A stretch of 64,000 nucleotides of DNA from Brevibacillus panacihumi W25 (GCF_000503775.1 NZ_KI629782.1:992001-1056000), one strand, 5' to 3'; counted from the stretch's first letter, positions 27,959 to 38,187 are shown. The notes: generated by a model from the sequence alone, not told the origin. Numbers and translations are program-made.

Positions 27959-28945
27959 TTGAAAGCATTGATTACGGGAATTACCGGATTTGCCGGTAGT
28001 CACCTAGCCGGATATCTTCTCTCTCGCGGGGATGTCGAGGTATGCGGCACCTACCGGGTGCGCAGCAGCATGGAGCTGCTTGAACCGATTACAAAGCAGA
28101 TCCATCTCGTCGAGTGTGAATTGAGGGACCCTCATTCTGTCCATCGGATGCTTGAAGAAATCCGGCCCAACCTGATCTTTCATCTCGCAGCACAAAGCTT
28201 TGTCCCTACCTCCTGGAACTCTCCCGCCGAGACAATGGTGAACAATCTCGTCGGCCAGATTCACTTGCTGGAAGCTGTTCGCAAGCTGGATCTCTCCTGC
28301 CGCATCCATATCGCATGCTCTAGCGAAGAATACGGTCTGGTCTTTCCCCACGAGACACCGATCAAAGAAGATAACCCGCTGCGTCCTCTCAATCCCTATG
28401 CGGTTAGCAAAATCGCACAAGACTTTCTTGGCTATCAATACTATCAAAGCTATGGGATGCCGATCATCCGCACTCGAACCTTTAACCACACGGGACCTGG
28501 TCGAGGCGAGCATTTTGTGACCTCCAATTTTGCCAAACAGATCGCCCAAATTGAGCTTGGTTTACAGCCGCCCAAAATTTTCGTCGGCAATCTGCAAGCC
28601 AAAAGAGACTTCACAGATGTACGCGATATCGTGCAGGCATACTGGCTTGCTGCAACACATGGCGAACCCGGTGAAGTTTACAATCTCTCATCCGGTTCTA
28701 CTTATACGATTGAAGAAGTCCTGCGAATTCTTCTCTCCCTTACGAATGTTCAGGTGACTGTCGAAGTGGATCCCGACCGCCTTCGCCCCTCTGATGTGGA
28801 TACATTGCTCGGAGACTCCTCTGCGTTTCGCAGCAAAACAGGATGGGCGCCACAAATCCCTTTTGCCAAAACAATGGAAGATCTCCTCGATTACTGGCGT
28901 ATTCTTTTACGCAAACGACAACATTCAGGGAGGGAGAGATGTTGA
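27959..28945 (+). CDS. rmd: GDP-4-keto-6-deoxy-D-mannose reductase (Rmd-like)
   Basis: The 328-residue SDR-fold protein starts TTG (LKALITGITGFAGSHLAG) with GGGGAGGTGG upstream. It has LAAQSFVPTSW, SSEEYG, NPYAVSKIAQDFLGYQYY, TRTFNHTGPG and the RDFTDVRD motif. The nearest known type is Rmd, which reduces the Gmd product to GDP-D-rhamnose, as described for Aneurinibacillus S-layer glycans. A second 4,6-dehydratase cannot be excluded. The end overlaps the next gene (ATGTTGA). Confidence 0.78.
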   Translation: MKALITGITGFAGSHLAGYLLSRGDVEVCGTYRVRSSMELLEPITKQIHLVECELRDPHSVHRMLEEIRPNLIFHLAAQSFVPTSWNSPAETMVNNLVGQIHLLEAVRKLDLSCRIHIACSSEEYGLVFPHETPIKEDNPLRPLNPYAVSKIAQDFLGYQYYQSYGMPIIRTRTFNHTGPGRGEHFVTSNFAKQIAQIELGLQPPKIFVGNLQAKRDFTDVRDIVQAYWLAATHGEPGEVYNLSSGSTYTIEEVLRILLSLTNVQVTVEVDPDRLRPSDVDTLLGDSSAFRSKTGWAPQIPFAKTMEDLLDYWRILLRKRQHSGRERC

Positions 28946-30189
28946 ACAACCATTCCATGCCATTGGTCTCGATTATTACCCCGTCCTACAATCAGGCAGC
29001 TTTTATCAAACAAACCATCGAAAGCGTGCTGCGTCAGGATTATCCGCGGATCGAGCATATCGTGGTTGACGGAGCGTCTACGGACGGTACGCAGGCTATT
29101 CTGCGACAGTACAGTCAGTTGGGGGAGCGCTTCCGCTATATATCGGAACCAGATGGCGGCCAATCCCACGCCATCAACAAAGGGTTGAAAATGGCCAAGG
29201 GGGAAATCATCGGCTGGCTGAATTCAGACGATACTTATTTTCCCCAAGCGGTGCGAAAAGCCGTAGATAGTTTACTGAAGCATCCCGACTGGTCGATGGT
29301 GTATGGAAAAGGGCTGCACATCAACGAAGCAAACAAAATTATGTACAAATATCCGTGGGTTCCCTTTGATCGAAAAAAGATGTTTACTCACTGCATTATC
29401 TGCCAGCCTACGGCGTTCATTCGAAAATCGATCTTCGAGGAAGTAGGCGGTGTCGATGAGGATCTACATTTCTGCATGGATTATGACTTGTGGCTCCGTA
29501 TTTCAGCCAAATACCCGATCGGTTGCATCGAAGACTATCTGGCCAGTTCCCGCCTGCATGACAAGTGCAAATCCGTAACCAGCCTGATCGACGTCGGTTT
29601 TCCGGAAATCGTGAAGACCAGCATGCGGCACTTTGGCACAGTCGCCAATGAGTGGTTGCTCCACTTTCTGAAGACCTATCGGGATAAAGGTGTCTTCTGG
29701 TTTCTCGACTTGTTCAAATTCCATCGTATATTCGGCTCTACACCGTCTCTAGCATCTTCCAACCGATTTGCCGACTTATGGGCTCCGCCTTATCTGCGTA
29801 TGCACTTCCATGTGGATTCGTCTTGTCCCCTTCATACATTGGTGATCAAGGGCTCTTATCCCCCATCCATGCACCCGATGCATTTTCATGCTCTCGTGGA
29901 AGGGCAACAGGCAGATATGCGCGTTCATACCGACGCAGATCATGTGTTTACGATGGAAATTCCGATTCAATCGAACAATCCCACGTGCTTTGTAGACGTG
30001 ATCGCGAGTCGGCAAATTGTCAAAGAAGATCCGCTCCCCGATCAAAACAAGCGGACGGTAAGCTACCTGGTTGATCAAATCCTGCCTCTCTCTGAAGAGG
30101 AATACAGCTTCTATCAGCATTTTCTGCAAGGGAGCAACCCCTTGAGCGAATGGATCAAACAAAACAGACATCCCTCCCCCATTCTGTGA
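28939..30189 (+). CDS. glycosyltransferase family 2 with C-terminal accessory domain (copy 1)
   Basis: 416 residues. A GT-A domain (about 1-230) contains [39 protein letters not shown] and the metal-binding LNSDDTY. The remaining ~150 residues form a separate, beta-rich region (around [13 protein letters not shown] to [12 protein letters not shown]) that is also present in the gene at 40228. It probably transfers a nucleotide-activated sugar from the GDP or CDP pathway; acceptor unknown. No membrane helix. The ATG overlaps the rmd stop and has GGGAGGGAG as ribosome site. Confidence 0.85.
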   Translation: MLNNHSMPLVSIITPSYNQAAFIKQTIESVLRQDYPRIEHIVVDGASTDGTQAILRQYSQLGERFRYISEPDGGQSHAINKGLKMAKGEIIGWLNSDDTYFPQAVRKAVDSLLKHPDWSMVYGKGLHINEANKIMYKYPWVPFDRKKMFTHCIICQPTAFIRKSIFEEVGGVDEDLHFCMDYDLWLRISAKYPIGCIEDYLASSRLHDKCKSVTSLIDVGFPEIVKTSMRHFGTVANEWLLHFLKTYRDKGVFWFLDLFKFHRIFGSTPSLASSNRFADLWAPPYLRMHFHVDSSCPLHTLVIKGSYPPSMHPMHFHALVEGQQADMRVHTDADHVFTMEIPIQSNNPTCFVDVIASRQIVKEDPLPDQNKRTVSYLVDQILPLSEEEYSFYQHFLQGSNPLSEWIKQNRHPSPIL

Positions 30190-30223
30190 GCATCCGCAAG
30201 AAAGGAAGGTGTACATTTCCAAG

Positions 30224-31180
30224 ATGATCGATCTCACACAAAAACGAATCGTTGTGACTGGTGGAGCAGGATTTTTGGGCCGGCATGTAGTGGAGCAGCT
30301 TTCCCAGCTCGGCTGTGAGCATATCTTCGTTCCGCGCAAGAAGCAGTTTGATTTACGCAAAGAGAAAGAGATCATCCACATGCTTGAAACCTATCGCCCT
30401 GAAATCGTCATACACCTGGCTGCGGTCGTCGGAGGGATTGCGGCCAATCAAAAAAATCCCGGTTCCTTTTTTTACGATAACCTGATGATGGGTGCCCAAC
30501 TGCTGGAGCAATCCCGATTGTTTGGCGTAGAAAAGTTCGTCGCAATCGGGACGATCTGCTCTTACCCGAAGTTTACCCCTGTACCGTTTTCCGAAGAGAA
30601 TTTATGGAACGGATACCCCGAAGAGACGAATGCTCCCTATGGCCTGGCAAAAAAGATGATGCTCGTGCAAGCGCAGGCTTATCGTGAACAATACAGATTT
30701 AATTCGATTTTCCTGCTGCCCGTCAACTTGTACGGACCGCATGACAACTTTGATCTGGAAACCTCCCACGTCATTCCCGCCATCATCCGCAAATGTGTGG
30801 AGGCCCAGACGAACCATGAGCCGACTATTTTGCTGTGGGGCAGCGGCGAAGTGACCCGGGAGTTTATTTATGTAGAGGATGCCGCACGTGCGATTGTGCT
30901 GGCTACCGAGCGATATGACGGGCCGGAACCCGTCAACATCGGTTCGGGGGAAGAGATGACCATTCGCGAGCTGGCGTTGTTAATCAAGGAAGAGAGCGGC
31001 TACGGCGGCGAGATTCTCTGGGACAAAACACGGCCGGACGGACAACCTAGACGCAGGCTGGATGTGAGCCGTGCCAAGGCCCTTTTCCAATTCGAGGCAT
31101 CTACTCCGCTTCATGCCGGTTTGCAGAAAACCATCGCCTGGTACAGGCAAAGCCTATCTGACGGGAGGGAGAGGACTTGA
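30224..31180 (+). CDS. fcl: GDP-L-fucose synthase-like epimerase/reductase
   Basis: About 318 residues. Signatures of Fcl/Wca[24 protein letters not shown], the catalytic-site [24 protein letters not shown] (YxxxK) and [10 protein letters not shown]. Fcl epimerises C3/C5 and reduces C4 of the Gmd product to give GDP-L-fucose. Start uncertain: ATG at 30224 (14 nt after AAGG) or GTG at 30209 (2 nt after). Another 6-deoxyhexose product is possible. Confidence 0.82.
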   Translation: MIDLTQKRIVVTGGAGFLGRHVVEQLSQLGCEHIFVPRKKQFDLRKEKEIIHMLETYRPEIVIHLAAVVGGIAANQKNPGSFFYDNLMMGAQLLEQSRLFGVEKFVAIGTICSYPKFTPVPFSEENLWNGYPEETNAPYGLAKKMMLVQAQAYREQYRFNSIFLLPVNLYGPHDNFDLETSHVIPAIIRKCVEAQTNHEPTILLWGSGEVTREFIYVEDAARAIVLATERYDGPEPVNIGSGEEMTIRELALLIKEESGYGGEILWDKTRPDGQPRRRLDVSRAKALFQFEASTPLHAGLQKTIAWYRQSLSDGRERT

Positions 31181-32292
31181 GAATCGGCGTCAATCTTCTC
31201 GCTGTCATCCCTGGAAAAATAGGCGGGATGGAACAGTATGTACGCAATCTGATTGACTTTTCGCAGAGGAACAACGAGGGGCATGAATGGTTCCTGTTTT
31301 TGAGCAGTCACAACTATCACACCTTCGCGGAAGGACAATATTTGCACAAGATTTTATTCCGGGACATATCGGCAGCGCACTCCCTTTTCCACGAGCAAAT
31401 CCAGCATTTGCGGCTCGATCTCTGGTTCTGTCCCTTGCTGGTGCTGCAGCCGTCCGATGTAACGATTCCCAGTGTCATCAACATTCCTGATATTCAGCAT
31501 GAATTCTATCCCCAGTTTTTTGATCCTCCTGTGCTGCAATGGCGAAAAGACAACTATCAGTCCTCAGCCCAGAAGAGCAGTGCCGTGCTTACCCTATCCG
31601 AATTCTCTCGCAAATCAATCATCGAGAAGTTTCATTTGCCGTCCCATAAAGTGCACAGCATTCATCTGGACGCAGCCGCGGAATTTTCCCTGCCTGTTCA
31701 GCCAGAACTCGATCAGCAATTTCGCCATAAATACCAGTTGCCTGCACAATACGGACTCTACCCCGCCAATACCTGGCGACATAAAAATCACATCAATCTT
31801 CTGCAAGCCCTGCTGATTCTGCGTCGCACCTACAACTACAAGGTGAACATGGTCTTCACCGGTTTCCCTCAGGAAGCGCATCAAACCGTGATCAACTTCA
31901 TCACCCAGCATCAAATGTGGGATCAGATCAAATGGTTGAACTACATTCCCCAAGCGGAGATGCCCTCGCTTTATCGAAACGCATCCTTCCTCTGCTTCCC
32001 CTCGCTATTTGAAGGATTCGGCATTCCCTTGGTCGAGGCCATGCGCTCCAAAATTCCAATCACCTGTTCCCACGCAGGCAGTATTCCGGAGGTTGTAGGC
32101 CAAGCTGCTCTCCTTTTCGACCCTCATGTCCCGGAAGACATCGCTGTAAAGATTGCCGCCATGTCGGATCCCGCCCTTCGGGAAGACCTGATTGCCAAAG
32201 GAACGCAGCAAGCCTCCCGCTTTTCCTGGGATGCCTGCGCACGGCATACACTTGCTGTTTTTCAATCTGTACTCCGTCCTCAAGGCGGGTAA
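31177..32292 (+). CDS. glycosyltransferase family 4 (GT-B)
   Basis: 371 residues, GT-B fold. The N-terminus has [19 protein letters not shown], and the C-terminal domain has [18 protein letters not shown] and the nucleotide-sugar site [16 protein letters not shown] with SIPEVVG. Members transfer mannose, rhamnose or similar from GDP- or UDP-sugars. TTG start overlaps the fcl stop (TTGA) and follows GGGAGGGAG, so the two are coupled. Confidence 0.9.
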   Translation: MRIGVNLLAVIPGKIGGMEQYVRNLIDFSQRNNEGHEWFLFLSSHNYHTFAEGQYLHKILFRDISAAHSLFHEQIQHLRLDLWFCPLLVLQPSDVTIPSVINIPDIQHEFYPQFFDPPVLQWRKDNYQSSAQKSSAVLTLSEFSRKSIIEKFHLPSHKVHSIHLDAAAEFSLPVQPELDQQFRHKYQLPAQYGLYPANTWRHKNHINLLQALLILRRTYNYKVNMVFTGFPQEAHQTVINFITQHQMWDQIKWLNYIPQAEMPSLYRNASFLCFPSLFEGFGIPLVEAMRSKIPITCSHAGSIPEVVGQAALLFDPHVPEDIAVKIAAMSDPALREDLIAKGTQQASRFSWDACARHTLAVFQSVLRPQGG

Positions 32293-32304
32293 AGGAGGTA
32301 CCTG

Positions 32305-32949
32305 ATGTCGACATCACGAATGGATGAAATCTTGCGGGTATGGCGATCTGAACACCGCATCCCCTATCCTTTAAGCGCCCAGGAGACGTGGGATTTCTGG
32401 GTTTTGGAGTCTCCCACCTATGACGTAAAGGTAGGAGCCGTGCTGGAATACGGTCAACGCTTTTCGCTGGATACCTTGATCGAAACAGGAACATTTCAGG
32501 GGGCCATGATCCAAGCTACCAAGCATTATTTTCAGCAGGTTTTTTCCATCGAACTGAATTATCCTCTATTTTGGTCCGCCTCGAAAAAGTTTGCTGCTGA
32601 TCCTAACGTCAAGCTCCTCTATGGGGACAGCGCAGAGAAACTGCCCGCCCTCCTCTCGACGATCCAAAAGCCTTGCCTGTTCTGGCTTGATGGTCACTAC
32701 ATTCCCCTGTCTGCCGAGGCGGCAAAAGGCAGCAAGGATACTCCGATCCTCCAGGAGCTCGACAGCATTCTGGAGCATCCCGTTCGCAACCATGTCATCC
32801 TGATCGATGATGCCCGCTGCTTTATTGGGCCTAATCCCTTGCTGAACGATTTCCCCACCATCCAGGAGCTGGAGACATACGTCCTGACAAAACGCCCCGA
32901 TATGCAGTACACGGTAAAAGACGATATCATCCGCATCCATCTACCCTAG
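32305..32949 (+). CDS. SAM-dependent methyltransferase-like protein
   Basis: 214 residues. The Rossmann-like part has LDTLIETGTFQGAMIQAT (motif I), VFSIELNYPLF and LFWLDGHYIPLSAEAAKG, then HVILIDDARCF. The family resembles class I methyltransferases linked to glycan clusters. The substrate is unknown. AAAGGAGG 6 nt before the ATG; the gene sits 12 bp after the GT4 gene in the same operon. Confidence 0.6.
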   Translation: MSTSRMDEILRVWRSEHRIPYPLSAQETWDFWVLESPTYDVKVGAVLEYGQRFSLDTLIETGTFQGAMIQATKHYFQQVFSIELNYPLFWSASKKFAADPNVKLLYGDSAEKLPALLSTIQKPCLFWLDGHYIPLSAEAAKGSKDTPILQELDSILEHPVRNHVILIDDARCFIGPNPLLNDFPTIQELETYVLTKRPDMQYTVKDDIIRIHLP

Positions 32950-32964
32950 AAAGGAGTCTTTCTT

Positions 32965-33747
32965 TTGAAGAAGCTAGATTTCCACCTGCCCTTTGACAAA
33001 AAATCGTTCGTGCTCTACGGCAGCGAATCGGACCAGAGTGTTTTGTACTATCTGGAATTGGAAAACGGCTATTATGAAGCATACGTCCTGAAATTGCTCC
33101 AGCGTGTCGTGGCTCCCGATTTCATCTGTCTGGACATCGGCGCCAACCTGGGAACGATCTCGCTTGCGTTGAGTTATCTGGCGAAAAAGGGCAAGGTGTA
33201 CGCTTTTGAGCCTTCTACAGTCAACTACAATTTTTTAATGCGAAACATCGGAGAAAACGGCATCAAAAACATCGAAGCGATCAAGCTAGGGGTTTTTGAC
33301 CGAAACGGTGCGATCCAGTTTCACGAAGTGGCCTCTGGTGGTGGTTGGTCTTTTATCGACGCCAATCAGGTTCATTCCACTGATCCTGCCAATCAAATCA
33401 TTTGTGTCCGCCTCGACGATTGGGTCCAAAAAAATCCATTGAATCGCCTCGACCTGATCAAGGTGGATGTTGAGGGTTCCGAACTGGAGGTGCTGCACGG
33501 CGCTCAGGAAACCCTTCAGCGCTTTGACCCGGATCTGGTCATCGAATTCAATCTGGATAGCATGATGAACAATTTCGGAAAAGATCCGCATGACCTGTAT
33601 GCGCTTCTTCAACAGCTGTATAGGAACATATACCTGATTCGCAGAGACGATCAAGTTGTCAAAGTCGCAGACTACGAGACGTTATTAGAGATGATCAAGC
33701 CGTTCCACGGTGATCTGTACTGCACCAATAAGAATAGCTGGGGATAG
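32965..33747 (+). CDS. FkbM family methyltransferase
   Basis: 260 residues of clear FkbM type: FICLDIGANLGTISLALS (SAM motif I), KVYAFEPSTVNYNFL, VRLDDWV and LIKVDVEGSELEVLHGA. FkbM-family enzymes O-methylate hydroxyls, often on sugars. It probably caps or decorates the glycan. TTG start with AAAGGAG; it is the last gene of the rightward run and is followed by a terminator. Confidence 0.85.
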   Translation: MKKLDFHLPFDKKSFVLYGSESDQSVLYYLELENGYYEAYVLKLLQRVVAPDFICLDIGANLGTISLALSYLAKKGKVYAFEPSTVNYNFLMRNIGENGIKNIEAIKLGVFDRNGAIQFHEVASGGGWSFIDANQVHSTDPANQIICVRLDDWVQKNPLNRLDLIKVDVEGSELEVLHGAQETLQRFDPDLVIEFNLDSMMNNFGKDPHDLYALLQQLYRNIYLIRRDDQVVKVADYETLLEMIKPFHGDLYCTNKNSWG

Positions 33748-33770
33748 GAATCCTTATATACAAGCAGACG

Positions 33771-33810
33771 AAAAAACGTGGCCGCCGCCAATGGCGAAGC
33801 CACGTTTTTT
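33771..33810. terminator. bidirectional terminator
   Basis: AAAAAACGTGGC (33771-33782) pairs with GCCACGTTTTTT (33799-33810). T runs on both strands serve the rightward FkbM gene and the leftward reductase gene that ends at 33809. Confidence 0.9.
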
Positions 33811-34714
33811 ATTTTGCAGAAATTCTCGAGCGATGCTCCTCGATGACCGTAAGCAGTCCTTCCCGCAGCGGGACTTGGCTGCGCCATCCATACCTTCGCA
33901 ACGGCTCCACGTCGGCAAGCGAATGCATCATTTCTTGCGAAGGATAGGGCAGCGCCCCAAAATGAAGGGTCGTCGCCGATTCGGTCAATCTGTGTACTTC
34001 TCTAACCAGCGACTTGATCGAGGTGGCAACGCCGCTTCCAACCTGAAACTCGCAAAAAGAAGCGGTGAAAAGCTTGCTTTGACGCAGGAGGAGCAGATAC
34101 GCATCAACCGCATCCCGGACATGAATAAAATCTCTCATTTGCTCCCCGGGAGTGAGGTAGAGATCAGGCTGGTTTTCCAGGCAAGTTCTGACGATATACG
34201 GGATGAATTTTTCCGGTGAATCAGCAGGTCCGTACAGATGCTCCAGCTTGAGATTGACAAAGCGAAGGGAGGATTGCGCGGCCAAATGCTTTCCCCATTC
34301 CAGAAAATGCCTTTTGGTCAGGTGATACCCGACAAGTCTCTGAAAGATTCCTTGAGCCGTATTGGAAAATGTATCGGTATTCATGAACAGGGGCGTCCCG
34401 CAGCGAATCGCCCCTTCCAGCACTTGCAGGGGCATGGAGACATTCGCTTCCAGTGTGGCATGATAGCTCTCCTGGTTCCGGGCATAGGAGGTTGCCGTGT
34501 GAATGACAGCATCCAAGGGACCTATGTCGCGAAACATCCCCTCTATCTCCACATGTTCGAGATCAAAGCATTCAATCTCATGAAGGACAGTGGCAAGGCG
34601 AGAACAATCCGAAGTCTTTCGTTTCAGAATGTAAACCTCATGCCCTTCAGCGAGCAAAGCTTTTACGAGATGACTGCCAAGAAATCCTGTCGCACCCGTC
34701 ACCAGCACACGCAT
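33809..34714 (-). CDS. NAD(P)-dependent sugar-nucleotide reductase/epimerase of a CDP-hexose pathway
   Basis: 301 residues, extended SDR fold: VTGATGFLGSHLVKALL, an HTATSYARNQESY segment, NTDTFSNT in place of the serine site, and YHLTK as the YxxxK pair. It ends the manC-rfbG-rfbF run, so it probably reduces the 4-keto group of CDP-4-keto-6-deoxyglucose, like the last enzymes of CDP-abequose, paratose or 6-deoxyhexose routes. The exact stereochemistry cannot be told. ATG at 34714 with AGGAGG at 9 nt; a longer reading overlaps rfbF. Confidence 0.72.
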   Translation of the reverse strand: MRVLVTGATGFLGSHLVKALLAEGHEVYILKRKTSDCSRLATVLHEIECFDLEHVEIEGMFRDIGPLDAVIHTATSYARNQESYHATLEANVSMPLQVLEGAIRCGTPLFMNTDTFSNTAQGIFQRLVGYHLTKRHFLEWGKHLAAQSSLRFVNLKLEHLYGPADSPEKFIPYIVRTCLENQPDLYLTPGEQMRDFIHVRDAVDAYLLLLRQSKLFTASFCEFQVGSGVATSIKSLVREVHRLTESATTLHFGALPYPSQEMMHSLADVEPLRRYGWRSQVPLREGLLTVIEEHRSRISAK

Positions 34715-34727
34715 GCCATCGTTCCTC

Positions 34728-35498
34728 CTAGATTTGCCACGGCGGCGTACCTGCTCTCCACAGGCTCTCCAGATAATTTTTATCCCGGAGCGTATCCATA
34801 GGGTGCCAGAATCCCGTAAAAGGAAATGCCACCAATTCCTGAGACCTCGCCAGCACTTCCAATGGCTCCTTTTCCAGCACAGTCTCATCGCCTTCAAGAT
34901 AGTCGAACACCTCTGGTTCCATTACAAAAAATCCGGCGTTGATCCAGCCTCGATCCCCTTTTGGCTTCTCCTGAAAGCCGCGAACGACATTCTCCGTCGT
35001 CACGTCCAAAGCCCCGAATCTCCCCGGCGGTTGTGTAGCGGTAATCGTGGCCAGCTTCCCGTGCTCGCGGTGAAACGAAACCAGGGCAGAGATGTCCAGA
35101 TTGGCTACCCCGTCTCCATAGGTCAGCATGAAGGGTTCATCCCCCACGTAGGGCTGGATGCGCTTCACCCTCCCCCCGGTTCCGGTATCTTTGCCTGTAT
35201 CTACCAGCGTCACCCTCCATGGCTCCGTGCGGCGATTGTGCAAGATCATTTCATTGTCCCGGCGAAAATCAAAGGTGACATCGGACTGATGCAGAAAATA
35301 ATTGGAGAAATACTCCTTGATCATGTACCCCTTGTAGCCCAGACAAATAATGAAGTCATTGTAGCCGTACCGGGAATAAATGGACATAATATGGCAAATA
35401 ATCGGCCTATCGCCGATCTCGATCAAGGGCTTTGGTTTCAAATGCGTCTCTTCCCCAATCCGCGTCCCGTATCCGCCAGCCAATATGACCACTTTCAC
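34728..35498 (-). CDS. rfbF: glucose-1-phosphate cytidylyltransferase
   Basis: 256 residues, the family's standard size. The nucleotidyltransferase loop is ILAGGYGTRIGEET, followed by KPKPLIEIG, YGDGVANLD and the C-terminal TGFWHPMDTLRDK that is typical of RfbF. It makes CDP-glucose from CTP and glucose-1-phosphate. Gap to rfbG is 42 bp and to the reductase 13 bp, all leftward. Confidence 0.93.
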   Translation of the reverse strand: MKVVILAGGYGTRIGEETHLKPKPLIEIGDRPIICHIMSIYSRYGYNDFIICLGYKGYMIKEYFSNYFLHQSDVTFDFRRDNEMILHNRRTEPWRVTLVDTGKDTGTGGRVKRIQPYVGDEPFMLTYGDGVANLDISALVSFHREHGKLATITATQPPGRFGALDVTTENVVRGFQEKPKGDRGWINAGFFVMEPEVFDYLEGDETVLEKEPLEVLARSQELVAFPFTGFWHPMDTLRDKNYLESLWRAGTPPWQI

Positions 35499-35540
35499 GC
35501 TTTTCTCTCCCTCCTGTCTCTTGTCCCCGGCCAGGATCCT

Positions 35541-36626
35541 TTATTGCGGTGCTGCTTCCATGTAGTTCTGGATCTGTTTTTTGCAGATTTCCTGGAGATT
35601 TTTCCCCATTTGGCTGTCTTTCGTCCATTCCACGATTTGCTCCAAAGCCTGTTCGATGCTCCATCGGGGATTCCAGCCAAGCTCTTCTTTAGCCCTGGAG
35701 CAATCCAGCTTCAACAAGGAAGCCTCAGGCCAGTTATCCTCACGTTCTATTTCAAGCTCTGCAGCTGCCCCCCACTTCTCGCACAGCTTTTGGACGACCC
35801 AGGCCACTGTTCGAGTATCTCGCTCATCAGGTCCGAAATTATAGCTTTTTGAAAAGCGTACGGTATTTTCGCACATCCGTTCGGCAAGCAGCAGATAACC
35901 TCCAAGGGGTTCCAACACATGCTGCCAGGGGCGTACAGCTTCAGGGTATCGAAGCTTGATTCTTTTTCCGTTCATAAGGGAACTCAGACAATCGGGAATC
36001 AAGCGATCTGCAGCCCAATCCCCTCCGCCAATCACATTGCCGGCACGGGCAGAGGCGATCGCAATCCCCGCTGTCTCGACAGCAGAAAAAAAGGAGTTGC
36101 GATAGCTGGCGGTAACGAGTTCGGCGCACGCTTTGCTGCTGGAATAAGGATCGCGTCCCCCCAAGGCATCCTGCTCTCGGTATCCCCACACCCATTCCCG
36201 GTTTTCATAGCATTTGTCGCTTGTTACGTTGATCACAGCCCGGATCGGCACTCCCTGTTGGCATGCCAGTCGGACTGCTTCCAACAGATAGACCGTCCCG
36301 AGCACATTGGTCTCATAGGTTTCGACCGGATGCTGATACCCTTGACGCACCAGGGATTGAGCAGCCAGATGAAAAATAATCTCAGGCTTTGCTTGCAAGA
36401 TAACCTGCTCCAGCATTCGCCTGTCCCTAATATCAGCTGTAATTGTGTGTACGAGCTGCCCGACACTCGCCAGCCGAAACAGGCTCGGATCAGTCGGCGG
36501 CTCCAAGGCATATCCCGTCACTTCTGCCCCCATTGCATGCAGCCAGATGCTAAGCCAAGCTCCTTTGAATCCGGTATGCCCGGTAACCAATACTCTTTTT
36601 TTGTGCCAAAAGGAGCTATTGACCAT
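35541..36626 (-). CDS. rfbG: CDP-glucose 4,6-dehydratase
   Basis: 361 residues. RfbG hallmarks: VLVTGHTGFKGAWLSIWL, LAAQSLVRQGYQHPVET, NVTSDKCYENREW, DPYSSSKACAELV and ARAGNVIGGGDWA. It gives CDP-4-keto-6-deoxyglucose. The ATG at 36626 lies inside the end of manC (11-bp overlap) with GGGAG at 8 nt, so translation is coupled to manC. Confidence 0.94.
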   Translation of the reverse strand: MVNSSFWHKKRVLVTGHTGFKGAWLSIWLHAMGAEVTGYALEPPTDPSLFRLASVGQLVHTITADIRDRRMLEQVILQAKPEIIFHLAAQSLVRQGYQHPVETYETNVLGTVYLLEAVRLACQQGVPIRAVINVTSDKCYENREWVWGYREQDALGGRDPYSSSKACAELVTASYRNSFFSAVETAGIAIASARAGNVIGGGDWAADRLIPDCLSSLMNGKRIKLRYPEAVRPWQHVLEPLGGYLLLAERMCENTVRFSKSYNFGPDERDTRTVAWVVQKLCEKWGAAAELEIEREDNWPEASLLKLDCSRAKEELGWNPRWSIEQALEQIVEWTKDSQMGKNLQEICKKQIQNYMEAAPQ

Positions 36627-38019
36627 CAGACACACTCCCGCTGGACCTGACTTGCAACAAAATCTCCTCCCAGGACATGGCGTGGCGGACAATATCCTCC
36701 TCAATAAGCTGGCTTCCCAGCTGCACTTCGACGATTTCCATGTCAGTTGATGCTCGTATCGCGTGCTTGGTTCCCGCGGGGATTTCGAGAACATCGCCCG
36801 GACCTATTGGAATAAGCTGATCGTTCCAGACGAATTCCCCCTCCCCTTCGACTACCGTCCAGACCTCACTGCGATATTGATGGGTCTGATAACTCAGATT
36901 TTTGTACGCGAAAATATGCAGAATCTTGGTCAATACCTGTGCGCCCGTTGTTGTCGTCCGATAATGCAGGACTCGGTACGTCCCCCAGCGCTTTTCTTCG
37001 TACATGGGGCGTTGCTGCCACTCCAAGGGCAGATCCTTTACCCGATGGCTCTTGTCTTTAGCCGAGATCAGAATGCCATCAAGACTTGCTGCGATGACGG
37101 TATCCGATAAGCCAATGGTGACGATGGGAATATCCAGCTCATTGATCACATGTGTATTGGGCGCATCCCCATCCTGATATACTCGTCCTACGGTTTGGAC
37201 GTTCATCTCCTCGGTCAAGGTATTCCAGGTGCCCAGATCTCGCCAGTACCCTGTATACGGAACCACCACAATCCGATCCGTTTTCTCTACGACCTCATAG
37301 TCAAAGCTGATCGGTTCAAGCGTGGCATAGGCTTGAAGCAGTTGTTCATAGTCTGTAGGCAAACCTTTTTTCTTTAATAAGTCCAGAAGATAACTCAATC
37401 GAAAAGCAAAGACACCGCAATTCCACATTGCTTGCTTCTTCAGCAACGCTTTTGCCTGCGTCTCGGATGGCTTCTCTTTGAAGCTTGCGACATGGTAATA
37501 AGAGAAGGAATCTTGGCTGTCCATAGTGGACGTGATGGGGACAATATAGCCGTATTTGGTAGAAGGATAGGTAGGTGTGACACCAATCAGGGCAAGATCT
37601 GCCTTAGAATGAAGCAACGCTTGCCTCAAATCCTGCAGCTTTTCCCAAAAATGCTCCTCAACATAAGAATCGACCGGCATGACGATCACCTGTTCAGCCG
37701 GATCCGCTCCCACGCAGGTGTGCAGATAGGTTGCGGCCAAAGCGACTGCAGGAAACGTGTCTTTTTTTTGCGGTTCTATTATCAAGGGAACATCCTCGCC
37801 CAACTGGCTTTTTAATAGATCGATGTGGGGTTTGCTAGCTGAAATATACACTTGATCTGTCCATTTATGTGCTGTCAACTGTCTCCAGACACGTTGCACC
37901 ATGGATTCCGGCTCGCCGCTTGCCTGACGTAGCAACTTCAGGAATTGTTTGGACCTTGCCTCATTGGATAGCGGCCACAACCTTTTTCCAGCCCCTCCCG
38001 AAAGCAGTATCAGCATCAT
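36616..38019 (-). CDS. manC: mannose-1-phosphate guanylyltransferase / mannose-6-phosphate isomerase (type II)
   Basis: About 467 residues. The GTP-binding pyrophosphorylase signature LSGGAGKRLWPLS is at the N-terminus; KEKPSETQA and WNCGVFAFR follow. The C-terminal ~110 residues are a cupin of the type II PMI kind (YQTHQYRSEVWTVVEGEGEF, IPAGTKHAI). It makes GDP-mannose, the Gmd substrate, although it is transcribed with the CDP branch. Start at 38019 (ATGATG) after AGAGGTGG; a GTG at 38028 is possible. A cupin-less enzyme activity cannot be ruled out experimentally, but both modules look complete. Confidence 0.88.
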   Translation of the reverse strand: MMLILLSGGAGKRLWPLSNEARSKQFLKLLRQASGEPESMVQRVWRQLTAHKWTDQVYISASKPHIDLLKSQLGEDVPLIIEPQKKDTFPAVALAATYLHTCVGADPAEQVIVMPVDSYVEEHFWEKLQDLRQALLHSKADLALIGVTPTYPSTKYGYIVPITSTMDSQDSFSYYHVASFKEKPSETQAKALLKKQAMWNCGVFAFRLSYLLDLLKKKGLPTDYEQLLQAYATLEPISFDYEVVEKTDRIVVVPYTGYWRDLGTWNTLTEEMNVQTVGRVYQDGDAPNTHVINELDIPIVTIGLSDTVIAASLDGILISAKDKSHRVKDLPLEWQQRPMYEEKRWGTYRVLHYRTTTTGAQVLTKILHIFAYKNLSYQTHQYRSEVWTVVEGEGEFVWNDQLIPIGPGDVLEIPAGTKHAIRASTDMEIVEVQLGSQLIEEDIVRHAMSWEEILLQVRSSGSVSDGQ

Positions 38020-38147
38020 CCAGGCCACCTCTGTCCATTTTCATCGTGTATAAGGCATCATATGTACCAGTTGAAGGCGATGCCTCGCGTTTGCCGGAAA
38101 ATGGTCTGTTCTCCTGTAGGCGTGCTGCTGATCCGAGAAAAAATGAA

Positions 38148-38180
38148 GCAGCCCCCATAGCCAGATACCAAGAGGGCTGC
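38148..38180 (-). terminator. terminator of the 38188 gene
   Basis: Minus strand: GCAGCCC pairs with GGGCTGC over a ~19-nt interior, followed by TTCATTTTTT. It lies just past the stop of the leftward gene. Otherwise 38020-38187 shows nothing recognisable. Confidence 0.6.
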
Positions 38181-38187
38181 AAGCTGC

